Of a DNA stretch of 64,000 nucleotides, positions 17,421 through 25,851 are shown piece after piece. The notes below the pieces were generated by a model. The model did no database searches. It had not been told where the DNA came from and saw only the letters and a list, made by a program, of their open reading frames with translations. Each line of letters begins with the position of its first letter. Positions within the stretch are counted from its first letter, which is position 1. Both the position numbers and the translations under genes were made by a program. The DNA comes from Halomonas sp. PR-M31. GTDB taxonomy: Bacteria; Pseudomonadota; Gammaproteobacteria; Pseudomonadales; Halomonadaceae. The stretch covers positions 124,001 through 188,000 of the forward strand of contig NZ_JIBT01000001.1 in NCBI RefSeq assembly GCF_001039575.1, given 5' to 3'.

Positions 17421-17819
17421 TCATGAACCCTGCTGGCGCAGCGCTTCGGCAGCCGCCTGAGCGAGAAAGCCGGAGCGATTGCGCGAGACGGCATCAATCT
17501 GAGCCAGCAGGCGCTTAGGCAAGGTAACGTTGACGCGTTCGGAGATTTCCGGCGGGGGCAGCAGCGGTATTAGGGTGACCAGGGCGTCGTTCCATTCGAT
17601 CCAGTCGTCATCGGCGATCTTTATCTGTTCCAGGCTACGTGGCTCAGGCACCAGTTCACCGTCTTCTTGCATGCCAGCTACGTGGAAGGCCAACGCTTCG
17701 GCACCCATGCGAAGGGCGTCTTCGTAGCTGTCCCCGGTGCTGACACAGCCGGGAAAGTCGGGAAAGAGGACGCTATAGGCATCCTCTTCACGATGCAGAA
17801 GGGCGATGTAGTGCGCCAT
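17421..17819 (-). CDS. hicB: HicB-type antitoxin
   Basis: 132 residues. The N-terminal half is the partly degraded RNase H fold of HicB (YSVLFPDFPGCVSTGDSYEDAL), and the C-terminal half (VNVTLPKRLLAQIDAVSRNR) looks like a ribbon-helix-helix DNA-binding segment. HicB binds and neutralises HicA and represses the operon. It follows hicA by 9 bases. The region begins 96 bases after the GlxA-type regulator gene, which ends in the opposite orientation. Confidence 0.9.
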   Translation of the reverse strand: MAHYIALLHREEDAYSVLFPDFPGCVSTGDSYEDALRMGAEALAFHVAGMQEDGELVPEPRSLEQIKIADDDWIEWNDALVTLIPLLPPPEISERVNVTLPKRLLAQIDAVSRNRSGFLAQAAAEALRQQGS

Positions 17820-17828
17820 AGGGTCCTC

Positions 17829-18023
17829 CTATTGCTGCCAGCCGGCCTGGTGAAAAATACTGCGGATCGTCGGCATGGTCAGGTCTTTCCTGGGGTGGGG
17901 AACGGTGACGCGGCCGGGTTTGTCAGGATGCTTGAACTGGTGATGCGAGCCCGCAACCGCGACCTGTTCCCAGCCGTCGGCCTTGAGCATCTTGATCAAT
18001 TCCCGGCTGCTGTATCGCTTCAT
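17829..18023 (-). CDS. hicA: HicA-type mRNA interferase toxin
   Basis: 64 residues from ATG 18023 with GAAAGGGTGACG upstream. It shows the small dsRBD-like HicA fold: SRELIKMLKADGWEQVAVAGSHHQFKHP, with the catalytic His in GSHHQF, then VTVPHPRKDLTMPTIRSIFHQAG. HicA cleaves mRNA on ribosomes or in isolation and is inhibited by HicB encoded next. The length is typical of the family. Confidence 0.92.
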   Translation of the reverse strand: MKRYSSRELIKMLKADGWEQVAVAGSHHQFKHPDKPGRVTVPHPRKDLTMPTIRSIFHQAGWQQ

Positions 18024-18033
18024 CGTCACCCTT

Positions 18034-18063
18034 TCTCTGTGTGTATAAAAATACACACAGAGA
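18034..18063. promoter_or_regulatory. Perfect inverted repeat, probable hicAB operator
   Basis: Thirteen-base perfect arms (TCTCTGTGTGTAT and ATACACACAGAGA) flank AAAA, just upstream of the hicA ribosome site. The C-terminal ribbon-helix-helix of HicB would be the natural ligand, giving autoregulation. The AT-rich centre could also hold the -10 element. Confidence 0.6.
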
Positions 18064-18164
18064 GAAGTGGTCACAAGAAATATCACGTAGGCGTCAAAGA
18101 GTAACGACAGAGCGCCTCAGTAACCCAAACCCAAATCAAAATCCTGGGCCTGATCGGGCAGTTC

Positions 18165-19451
18165 CTAGAGCGCGTCCTTGGATGCGTTTTTCTGCGGCGC
18201 CTGCTCAAGCACCTCAACCCGCCGCCGACGCTCGCTACGCCACAGCATGCGCAGCCGGGAGCGGATTTCGTCGCGCTCCATGTAGCAGCCCTGCAGCCAG
18301 CGATGGCCGGAGCTTCCTTCAAACGCGTCCCGAGCGTGCAGCAGGCGGCGGTTGTCGAAGATCACCAGATCGCCGGGCAGGTAGGTGAAGCGCTGGGCGA
18401 AGCGCGGCTCCTTCAACAACCGCTGCAGCTGCATTAGGGCGTCATAGGCCGGTTCGATATCCTCGAAGGGCGCCATCAGGGGGCCGCGCAGGAAGTCCGC
18501 GATGCGCACCTCGAGCAAACGCCCTCGGTCATCGAGCTTGATCATCGGGTCGAACCAGACGTAGTCCGTCACCTTGGCGGTGTTGGCATAGCACCAGTGG
18601 ACTCGGGTCAGGGTGGCGAAGGCCTCGGGATGCTCATCCCGCAGCGCCTCGGCGATGGCGAAGCCGTCCGCCATCACTGCCTGGCCGCCCTCGACGCTGT
18701 TTTCCAGACAGTGCAAAAACTGAAGCCCCGGCTGGTATTCCCGGGTGGGTAGATCGACGTGGAAGGGCAAGGCAATGGAGGTGTAGGCGTTGGAGTCCGG
18801 GTCCGGCTTGGCCTTGACGTCGAACAGGGTGCCGAAGTTGGTATCGCGCATGGGCCCGATGCGCTCGGCGATGCGCGCCAGGGTGCCGGGCTCGGTGGGC
18901 AGGTTGCGCAACCGTACCAGGCCGTGACCGAGCACCGCTTTCAAGGCATCCTGCAATAACGCCTCGAACTGCGGGTCGTCTTCCGGATGGGTGTCTGCAT
19001 GAGCGAGCCAGCCGCTGGCGTCCAGGCTGATCGGCTCGGCCATTTCTTCGCCGGTCCAGGTGGTGACCGGCACCAGGGGCGCGTCCGGCTGTTCGAGATT
19101 GGAGTAGTCATTCGCCCGCAGCCAGCCAGGATGAAAATGCAGGGTGCGATTTTCCGGGGCGAAAGTGACGGCAAGCGCCCCTTGCTCGTTCAGCGTTGCG
19201 TCCGCAATCGTCGGCCAGTCACCCAGGGTCGAGAGATCAAGAATGCGCTCCCGAGTGGCCGGATTGACGGTGCTTTCGTCCGCGGCATTCTCTCGCAGCC
19301 AGACGCTGTGATAGCGGCTGACGAGGCCGTCCTGCCAGTGCAGTTCGAGCACACGTTCATCATGGCTGACCCGAGCAGGCAGCACCTCGATGGGCCAGGC
19401 GTCGTAATCCGGCGTTAAAGGGAGTCGGGAATCGGTCGCTGTTCCAGTCAT
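18165..19451 (-). CDS. Gamma-butyrobetaine hydroxylase-like 2-oxoglutarate oxygenase
   Basis: 428 residues from ATG 19451 (GGCGGAG nine bases upstream; ATG 19457 is an alternative). The N-terminal GBBH-type domain (HWQDGLVSRYHSVWLRENA) lacks zinc-binding cysteines. The catalytic domain has PFHVDLPTREYQPGL (H-x-D) and RRLLHARDAFEG (distal His). It is longer than the 378-residue paralogue at 15036-16172 and differs around the iron site, so the two probably have different substrates. Hydroxylation of gamma-butyrobetaine to L-carnitine would feed the cdhABC genes in this window, but that assignment is by analogy. A broken GlxA-type regulator gene lies 119 bases upstream on the same strand. Confidence 0.87.
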   Translation of the reverse strand: MTGTATDSRLPLTPDYDAWPIEVLPARVSHDERVLELHWQDGLVSRYHSVWLRENAADESTVNPATRERILDLSTLGDWPTIADATLNEQGALAVTFAPENRTLHFHPGWLRANDYSNLEQPDAPLVPVTTWTGEEMAEPISLDASGWLAHADTHPEDDPQFEALLQDALKAVLGHGLVRLRNLPTEPGTLARIAERIGPMRDTNFGTLFDVKAKPDPDSNAYTSIALPFHVDLPTREYQPGLQFLHCLENSVEGGQAVMADGFAIAEALRDEHPEAFATLTRVHWCYANTAKVTDYVWFDPMIKLDDRGRLLEVRIADFLRGPLMAPFEDIEPAYDALMQLQRLLKEPRFAQRFTYLPGDLVIFDNRRLLHARDAFEGSSGHRWLQGCYMERDEIRSRLRMLWRSERRRRVEVLEQAPQKNASKDAL

Positions 19452-19570
19452 GGTCATGGCTCCGCCAAAGGGCATTTAACGCCAGCATGCCCGTCCAAGA
19501 CGCCATTAACACGACATAACGCGACAGCTTGTTGGCATGACTCGTCATATCATGAGCAGTGCCGGACGCT

Positions 19571-20610
19571 TCAATCGGCGTGTCGGTCACCGCGAGGGCT
19601 GACGCCATAGCGTCCTTTATAGGCTCGTGAGAAGCTCGAAGGCGAGGTAAAGCCACAGGCCAGGCTGATGCTCAGGATGTCGTGATCGGTCTCCCTGAGA
19701 AGCTGGCGCCGCGGGAAAGACGCAGCGCAAGATAGTGATCCCGAGGACTTGCCCCTAGCTCCTGTTCGAACAGCCGCTGCAGCTGACGCAAGGAAATACC
19801 GACTTTTTCGGCGATAACGCCAACGGACAGCGGGGTTTCAATATGCCGTTCCATCAACGCCACTGCCTCGACCAAAACATGTCGGTGCGTGCCCAGCCGA
19901 CGGGTCAAGGCCAGGCGCTGATGATCGTGAGGAGTGCGCATGCGGGCATGAATCAGCTGCTCGGATACCGCATTGGCAAGCGTCTCACCGTGACGCCGGG
20001 CGATCATCGCCAAGGCCATGTCCATGGCGGCGGCCCCCCCGGCGCAGGAGAAGCGCTCGGTGCTGATTTCGTAAAGCGATTCCGTGGCGTCGATCTCGGG
20101 AAAGCGCTCACGAAAAATTGGCAGGCTTTCCCAGTGCAGCGTCACGCGCTGGCCTTCAAGCAATCCTGCGCGGGCTAGAATGAAACTGCCAGTATCGATA
20201 CCGCCCAGCACACAGCCGCGTTGCGCCAATTGGTTGAGCCAGCGAATCAGGTGACGGGACAGGGTCGCCTCGGGTTCGAAGCTGGCCACCACCGCCAGGC
20301 TTGCAAGCGCCGGCGCCGAGTTCAGAGACGTATCCGCCAGCAGGGTCATGCCATTGCTGGCGCTGATGGGTTGACCGTCCTGACTGATCACATGCCAGCA
20401 GAAAAACTCCTTGCCCGCGATACGATTGGCGATACGCAGCGGTTCCACCGCGGAGAAGAACGCCATCATCGAAAAGCGCGGCAGCAGCAAAAACCCGATG
20501 GGCTCGGGCCAGGGCCCTTGGTAATCCAGGCGCATGCGGGTGTCTCGAAGTAGCAGTGGCGGCTCAATATTAGCCAGGCCAGAGTGGGATACAGCCCCGG
20601 CTGAATTCAA
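19571..20610 (-). pseudogene. GlxA-family AraC-type regulator, frameshifted in the second helix-turn-helix
   Basis: From TTG 20610 (or ATG 20535) the frame encodes a DJ-1/PfpI-like domain (PIGFLLLPRFSMMAFFSAVEPL; elbow GGIDTGSFILARAG) and the first AraC helix-turn-helix (GVIAEKVGISLRQLQRLFEQ). It then leaves the family pattern after YLALRLSRG and stops at 19672. In the next frame the missing part follows directly: RQLLRETD, ISLACGFTSPSSFSRAY, GRYGVSPRG, ending at TGA 19571. One base missing near 19708-19714 explains this. The gene is therefore either a recent pseudogene or carries a sequencing error. It resembles GbdR/CdhR-type regulators and sits upstream of the butyrobetaine-hydroxylase-like gene. 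Confidence 0.85.
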
Positions 20611-20645
20611 GGGCCCTTACAGATCAAAAAGCAATACCATTGCCA

Positions 20646-21203
20646 TCAGGAATGATCGGGCAGATACAGCTCGAAATCCACTTGACGCATGGACTGGCCG
20701 AAAGCGATCAAAGGTTCTCCGATCACAGACTGAAAGCCAGCCGACTGGTAGAGGCGGCAGGCGTTGACGTGGCGGTCGAAGGTTGAAACATGAATCCTAT
20801 CGAAGCCTTCCCCCTGAGCATGTTCGATAATCCGATCGAGCATGGCTCTGCCAATGCCCTGCCCACGGTACGACTCGTCCAGATAGAAGAGGCGAAGCCT
20901 GCCTTTAGTAATGGTTTCTGCGGTAAAGAAAACGCATCCGATCATGTTTTTGGCCGCTTCCGCGATCAGGAAACAGCTAGCTCTATCCTCCAGCTTCTTC
21001 TCCAGTAGATCGAGGGCCTCAGAAACCGCGTCCGCAAATCCGGATTCAAACCCCTCGACTATCATGTAATGACGGACGTTGGCGGTCGCAACCCAATTCC
21101 GGTCAGTGGCACGATAGTCTCGAAAAGTGATGATGCTGGTTTCGTTGAACAGATCATTGCTCCCAGGAGGTTTTGGCTTGCGCCGTTGCCTGGAGTCCGT
21201 CAT
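20646..21203 (-). CDS. GNAT-family N-acetyltransferase
   Basis: About 185 residues from ATG 21203 (start uncertain; it overlaps the end of rmuC by about 50 bases). The acetyl-CoA site is clear: LFYLDESYRGQGIGRAMLDRI (Q/RxxGxG/A), followed by GFDRIHVSTFDRHVNACRLYQSAGF. The substrate cannot be deduced. It is on the same strand as rmuC and might be transcribed with it. Confidence 0.8.
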   Translation of the reverse strand: MTDSRQRRKPKPPGSNDLFNETSIITFRDYRATDRNWVATANVRHYMIVEGFESGFADAVSEALDLLEKKLEDRASCFLIAEAAKNMIGCVFFTAETITKGRLRLFYLDESYRGQGIGRAMLDRIIEHAQGEGFDRIHVSTFDRHVNACRLYQSAGFQSVIGEPLIAFGQSMRQVDFELYLPDHS

Positions 21204-22541
21204 GGGGTCGAGAAAGGTCTGACGAGGGTGGCGCCAGCTCCAGCTGCGCCTTCTCCACCAGTTCCTCCGGCAGCTCCTTCTTGACCGAGACGCCGAGTTC
21301 ACGAAATTCGCTGGCCTGCTTGATCAGATTGCCCTTGCCGCCGGTGAGCTGACCAAGGGCCTGATCGTAGCTCATTCGCGCGCCATCCAGGCGCTTGCCC
21401 ACATCCTGCATGCTCTCCAGGAACACCCGCAGCTTGTTGTAAAAGCGCTCCGCGCGATTGGCGAGTTCGGCGCTGTGCTTGCTTTGGTCCTCGAAGCGCC
21501 AGAGTTGGCGCACGATATTGAGACTGGTGAGTAGCGTGGTAGGGGTGGTGACCAGGACGTTGTTCTCGATGGCACGCTGATAAAGGGTGTCGTCGAACTT
21601 CAGCGCCTCGACGTAGGCAGACTCCACGGGAATGAACATGATGACCACTTCCGGGGAGTTGAGACCGGGCAGGTCGTAATAGTGCTTGTCCGCCAGCTCG
21701 TTGATGCGATCGCTGACCGCCCGGCTGTGTTCGGAAAGGGCCTGGGTGCGCTCGAGATCGCTATCGCTGTTGACGTAGCGTACATAGGCGGAAAGCGAGG
21801 TCTTGGCGTCGATGACCAGGTGCTTGTTCTGGGGCAGATAGACGATGGCGTCCGGGCGCTGCGGCCCTCTTCCGTATTGAAGCTGACCTCGCGCTTGTAA
21901 TCCGTGCCTCGTCGCAGCCCGGAGCCATCTAGCACGTTCTCCAGCATCAGCTCGCCCCAGTTGCCCTGAATCTTCTTCTGGCCCTGAAGCGCTTCGGTCA
22001 GACGCTGGGCCTGATCGGTGATCTCCCGATTGAGGCTTTGCAGGTTCTTGAGCTCAGAGCGCAGCGCTTCCTGCTGCCGGGTGTCCTGATGATGCAGGTG
22101 CTCGATCCGCTCCCGGAAGCCTTTCATCTCCGCATGCATGGGTTGGAGCAGGTGGGTCAGATTTCTCTCGGAGAATTCGCTGAAGCTCTTGCCCTTGCGC
22201 TCGAGCACCTCGTTGGCCAGATTCTCGAACTCTTCCTTGAGCTGTTCCCGGCTGGTATCGACAAAGGCAAGCTGCTCATCGAAATGGCGCTGTTTCTGTT
22301 CGAGGGTGATCGACATGCGGGTATTGGCCACCCGCTCATCCTGCAATGCTTGCAAAGTGCGGTCGAGGCGCTCGCGGGTCTGGGCCAGCTCTTGCTCACT
22401 TTGAGTAAGGCGCTGGTGATAATGTTGAGCCGCCTGCTGACTAACGATCCATTTGCTGCGCAGGATCAGAAAGGTCAACAGAATGCCCACTGCCAAGGCA
22501 GCAAGCAAAGTGAGCGCCGGATAGAAGGAGTCGATTGGCAT
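21154..22541 (-). pseudogene. rmuC: rmuC, DNA recombination protein, interrupted by a frameshift
   Basis: The N-terminal part (from ATG 22541) has one membrane anchor (ALTLLAALAVGILLTFLIL), a long coiled coil, and the family start of the nuclease-like core (IQGNWGELMLENVLDGSGL, TDYKREVSFNTEEG). It then shifts to nonsense. The correct continuation, DAIVYLPQNKHLVIDAKTS, then MFIPVESAYVEAL and LWRFEDQSKHSAELANRAE, lies in another frame and ends at 21154. A single missing base near 21858-21866 (GC-rich) accounts for the break. RmuC limits inversion and recombination between short repeats. Both halves are otherwise well conserved, so a sequencing error is as likely as a real mutation. Confidence 0.85.
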
Positions 22542-22674
22542 GGGTAATTCTCAGGCAACGGTGATCAAAAACGCTGAAGATCGATAATATCAGCGATCGT
22601 TGAAGGTCGCAGGATCGTCTATTGATCGGTGGGATTTGCTATCGTGGCATGGTCCTTCTGATTGGAACAAGATC

Positions 22675-23706
22675 GTGTCATCCGACAACACCCGAGGATT
22701 GTCCATCGGCTTCGTACTGTTGCCGCGCTTCACCTTGTTGCCCTTCGCCGGCTTCGTCGATTGCTTGCGTCTAGCAGCGGACGAAGGTGACATGAGCCGT
22801 CAGCTGCGTTGCAACTGGACCTTCATGACCAGCGATGGCGAGAGTGTACTATCGAGCAGCGGGGCGGCGATCTCACCCTGCGAGACCTATCAGCCGCCGG
22901 AAAATTTCGACTACTTGGTGGTTATTGCCGGGGTGCTCAAGGACAAGGAGATGGTGGATCGTGCAACCATCGACTATCTCAAGTGGGCGGACCGGCTCGG
23001 CGTTCCCCTAGTGGGGATCTGTACCGGGGTCTTTGCCCTGATTCAGGCGGGCTTGATGAATCGGCGGCGCTGCTGCGTGAGCTGGTATCACCATGCGGAT
23101 CTGGTGAAGCGCTTTCCCCAGGTCACGCCGGAGTCGGATCAGCTGTTCATCGATGACGGCGATCGCTTGACCTGTGCCGGGGGGATCGCCTCCGCGGATA
23201 TGGCTGCCTATCTGGTGGAGCGTCACCTGGGTCGGGCCTGGGCCAAGAAGAGCCTGCATATCATGCTGATCGACGAAGCGCGTCAGGGCAATCATCCTCA
23301 GCCTCATCCGCTGGTGCTCAACAAGGTCGACAACCGGCAAGTGCGCAAGGCCATCTCTCTGATCGAGCAGCACCTGGGGGAGTTGATTCCCATCGATGAG
23401 CTTGCGGAGCGGGTGGGGTGTTCCCGCCGTGCCCTGGAGCGCCATTTTCGTGAAACACTGGGAGTCAGCCCGCAGAAGTTCTCTCGGGATCTGCGTTTGC
23501 GCTATGGCCTGTGGCTGCTCAATTTCACCAAGAAAAGCATTACCGAAGTCGGCGAGCGCTGCGGGTTTTCCGATACCGCGCATTTTTCGCGCAACTTCAA
23601 AGGCTCCTTTGGCTACACCCCTTCGGAGGTCAGAAAAGGCGAAACGCAGCTGTCGGAGGATCTAGTGGATCCGTTCTTCCTGCATATCGGCAAGCTGGAC
23701 GAATAA
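22675..23706 (+). CDS. GlxA-family AraC-type transcriptional regulator
   Basis: About 343 residues if started at GTG 22675 (GGAAC upstream); a TTG at 22600 would add 25 residues. The DJ-1/PfpI-like domain starts LSIGFVLLPRFTLLPFAGFVD and, unlike the two other GlxA-type proteins in this window, keeps a Cys at the elbow (GICTGVFALIQAG), with SWYHH following. The C-terminal AraC helix-turn-helices are IDELAERVGCSRRALERHF and VGERCGFSDTAHFSRNFKGSFG. Regulators of this branch control glycine betaine, carnitine, choline or sarcosine genes. Target genes are not evident because an IS element follows 12 bases after the stop. Confidence 0.88.
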   Translation: MSSDNTRGLSIGFVLLPRFTLLPFAGFVDCLRLAADEGDMSRQLRCNWTFMTSDGESVLSSSGAAISPCETYQPPENFDYLVVIAGVLKDKEMVDRATIDYLKWADRLGVPLVGICTGVFALIQAGLMNRRRCCVSWYHHADLVKRFPQVTPESDQLFIDDGDRLTCAGGIASADMAAYLVERHLGRAWAKKSLHIMLIDEARQGNHPQPHPLVLNKVDNRQVRKAISLIEQHLGELIPIDELAERVGCSRRALERHFRETLGVSPQKFSRDLRLRYGLWLLNFTKKSITEVGERCGFSDTAHFSRNFKGSFGYTPSEVRKGETQLSEDLVDPFFLHIGKLDE

Positions 23707-23728
23707 AAACGATGAGACATTGACGTCC

Positions 23729-23750
23729 TCCCCGCCCTAAAGGACGGGGA
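23729..23750 (-). repeat. Subterminal hairpin at tnpB end (right end / omega-RNA scaffold)
   Basis: A 10-bp stem with one mismatch (TCCCCGCCCT against AGGACGGGGA, a wobble in RNA) and an AA loop, overlapping the tnpB stop codon. In IS605 elements this region is both the transposition end recognised by TnpA and the 3' part of the guide (omega) RNA used by TnpB. The guide would come from the sequence just beyond, near 23700-23720. Confidence 0.65.
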
Positions 23751-24798
23751 TTCCAACTTCTTGAGGGCAACGTCCTGCCCCGAGACTGAGGATATTCCGG
23801 GCCGCATTCACGTCCCGGTCGTGGAGTACACCACACTCCCCGCACTCCCAGTCTCTTACTCGCAACCCGTTGACGCCCTGCGGCCCACTGAGCGAGCCGC
23901 ACGACGAACAGGCGCGGGTGGTGTTGGTTTCGCGAACTACCTTGAAGACGATGCCTGCGTGAGCGCATTTATATTCCAGCATCGTTTTCAATTGCGACCA
24001 GCCGGCGTCGTAGACGCTTTTGGCCATCTTGGTCTTCGCGAGTTTGGTTGAGGAAACATCGCCCACGACGATTTCGCCGTATTGGTTGACTAGTTTCCGG
24101 GAAAACTTGTGCTGCGCGTCCTTGCGCCGGTTCTTGATCTTGGCGTGGATCGCCTTGACCCGGCGCTTGTTACCAGCACGCTGGGCTGTCGCCAACTTGT
24201 CTTCCATGCGGCGGTAGAAGCGGCTGTTTTCCAGCTTTTCGCCATCGCTACAGGTCGCCACGTCCTTCAAACCGAGGTCGATGCCAACGGCACCTTGGCC
24301 AAGCGTTGGCTGAACGTCCACCTCGACAGCCACGTTGAAGTACCAGCGGCCCCGGCTGTCTTCGTTGAGCGAACCGGCACGGAGCTTGTATTTCGACAGG
24401 CCGTAGCTATCCCAGATCTTGAAGTAGGTGCCGTTGTGATAGACCTGGCCATCTTTCCACTTGGCTGCGCCGGTATTGACCGGCACCCAGCCGAGAGAGC
24501 GACGCACGCCCCGGGACTTGCGCCACTGTAGGCGAGTCTTCTTGAACTGCTTGCGACGGGTGACGTATTCGGCGGCAACACACTGCAAGGTCTGGCTGTG
24601 CAGGCCGAGGTCCTTGCCGGCCCCCTTGGTATAGGGGTGCATGTCGTAGGCAGACAGAAACAGCCCTTTCTCCCGTATGGCTCGGGAAGACAGTTCGTTG
24701 AGGTAGTTCCAGACAAAATTCACGCCGCGAGCCATGCGGTTAAGCTCGGCGGCGTGCTTGTCCTTCACTCTCACTTTTAATGTCTTGGTCTGTTTCAT
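23737..24798 (-). CDS. tnpB: TnpB, IS605-type RNA-guided nuclease (RuvC-II Glu replaced)
   Basis: 353 residues from ATG 24798 (MKQTKTLKVRVKD). It has an N-terminal helical domain, RuvC-I Asp in GIDLGLKDVAT (residue 174), a four-cysteine zinc finger (C297, C300, C319, C322) and RuvC-III HDRDVNAARNIL (residues 326-337). At the RuvC-II position, where TnpB normally has IVVED, the sequence is IVVGD (Gly246). A Glu is present further on in TMLEYK (275). Some TnpB lineages have a relocated catalytic Glu, so activity is not excluded. Full-length and undisrupted. TnpB cuts target DNA next to a TAM using its omega-RNA and helps the element persist. Confidence 0.93.
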   Translation of the reverse strand: MKQTKTLKVRVKDKHAAELNRMARGVNFVWNYLNELSSRAIREKGLFLSAYDMHPYTKGAGKDLGLHSQTLQCVAAEYVTRRKQFKKTRLQWRKSRGVRRSLGWVPVNTGAAKWKDGQVYHNGTYFKIWDSYGLSKYKLRAGSLNEDSRGRWYFNVAVEVDVQPTLGQGAVGIDLGLKDVATCSDGEKLENSRFYRRMEDKLATAQRAGNKRRVKAIHAKIKNRRKDAQHKFSRKLVNQYGEIVVGDVSSTKLAKTKMAKSVYDAGWSQLKTMLEYKCAHAGIVFKVVRETNTTRACSSCGSLSGPQGVNGLRVRDWECGECGVLHDRDVNAARNILSLGAGRCPQEVGIPVL

Positions 24799-24819
24799 GT
24801 CTTCGAGTATACTTGGTCT

Positions 24820-25236
24820 ATGGAGACAAAACAATCTATCAGAGCAGGAAGGCACTGCGTTTTTGAACTCCATGCCCACTTGGTCTTTGTTACCAAGTAT
24901 CGGGGCAAGGTGTTCACCAGCGCGCATCTCAAATCCCTCGAATTGCTTTTCGACCGAGTGTGTCGAGACTTCGAGGCAGAGCTAAGGGAGTTCAACGGTG
25001 AAACCGACCACGTCCATCTGCTCGTCAACTTTCCGCCCAAGGTGGCGGTATCCAAGCTGGTGAATAGCTTGAAGGGAGTATCCAGCCGGCGGATGAAGTT
25101 GCTACACCCTGAACTGGTGCAGCCCGCCTACTGGAAGAACTCGCTGTGGAGCCCAAGCTACTTTGCGGGAAGTGTCGGAGGCGCACCCTTAAGCATGGTC
25201 AAACAGTACATTGAGCAGCAATCGAGGCCGGACTAG
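24820..25236 (+). CDS. tnpA: TnpA, IS200/IS605-family Y1 HUH transposase
   Basis: 138 residues. The HUH metal motif is TDHVHLLVNFPP and the nucleophilic Tyr lies in SMVKQYIEQQ; the start ELHAHLVFVTKYRGKVF is characteristic. It excises and inserts the element as single-stranded DNA. Complete, so the element may be mobile. It is divergent from tnpB with 21 bases between the two start codons. Confidence 0.95.
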   Translation: METKQSIRAGRHCVFELHAHLVFVTKYRGKVFTSAHLKSLELLFDRVCRDFEAELREFNGETDHVHLLVNFPPKVAVSKLVNSLKGVSSRRMKLLHPELVQPAYWKNSLWSPSYFAGSVGGAPLSMVKQYIEQQSRPD

Positions 25237-25286
25237 GGAGCGCTCTCGCGCTCCTCGCTATCCATCCTCGCACTAGAAGTACGAGG
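25237..25286 (+). repeat. Subterminal hairpins at tnpA end (left end)
   Basis: Two hairpins follow the tnpA stop: GGAGCG-N6-CGCTCC at 25237-25254, and CCTCG...CGAGG at 25266-25286 with an extended imperfect stem followed by TTTTT. One of them should be the left-end structure bound by TnpA; the other may act as terminator. Confidence 0.55.
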
Positions 25287-25471
25287 TTTTTCGCGATGTT
25301 CGATAAATGCTGTGGCATTTTATATCTGATGTCTTAAATTATATTTTTAATCCCTATGGGATGTCAGACTAACCTTGGAATGGAACCCGTATCGCAAGAC
25401 ACGCAAGCATTGCATCAATGGCTTCGATACTAGAATTGGATCAGTTCAGTCTTATAAGGAAATAACAGCCC

Positions 25472-25840
25472 ATGCCCCAGTCTCTATCGTCCAAAGCCGG
25501 CGCCATCCTAGTGTTCATCGCCTCCCTTGTTGGGCTCGGCGTCGCGCTTTATGCCTACTTTGCACCGCTCACTGGCGTCAATGGCTCGATCGGGGCGCTT
25601 GTCGTCATTTTGGCCTGCATCGCGCTTGCGGTCATGGCGCTCATTCTGGCTGCTGTAAATAGCCGCGGTGCCCTCATCGCCTTGCGTATCTTGCTCCTCG
25701 TCGGTCTTGTCGGCACCTGCGTTGCAGGGCTTCTTCTGCATCAGTGGTGGATCGGGGTTGCCATGGTGGTCGGTCTTCTCGGGCTGATTCTCGATATGGC
25801 GCGTCACGGCAGTAACGCCAATCGTTTTGTCTATTCTTGA
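25472..25840 (+). CDS. Small four-helix membrane protein next to PQQ dehydrogenase
   Basis: 122 residues, almost entirely hydrophobic, with four predicted helices (for example AGAILVFIASLVGLGVALYAY and LRILLLVGLVGTCVAGLLL). TTATAAGGAAATAAC precedes ATG 25472. It stops 11 bases before the PQQ dehydrogenase start, so the two are co-transcribed. In glucose and quinate dehydrogenases a similar-sized membrane domain is fused to the N-terminus of the PQQ propeller; here it is separate. A membrane anchor or quinone-interaction subunit is therefore a reasonable guess, but no family was recognised. Confidence 0.7.
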   Translation: MPQSLSSKAGAILVFIASLVGLGVALYAYFAPLTGVNGSIGALVVILACIALAVMALILAAVNSRGALIALRILLLVGLVGTCVAGLLLHQWWIGVAMVVGLLGLILDMARHGSNANRFVYS

Positions 25841-25851
25841 GGAGCTGATTC

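Larger units (their letters stand above)
23718..25290. mobile_element. IS200/IS605-family insertion sequence (IS605-type, tnpA and tnpB divergent)
   Basis: The element holds a Y1 transposase gene (tnpA, plus) and an RNA-guided nuclease gene (tnpB, minus), 21 bases apart and divergent as in IS608. It has subterminal hairpins at each end (23729-23750 and 25237-25286) instead of terminal inverted repeats. Exact ends and the TTAC-like target are not determined; boundaries are estimated from the hairpins. Confidence 0.85.
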
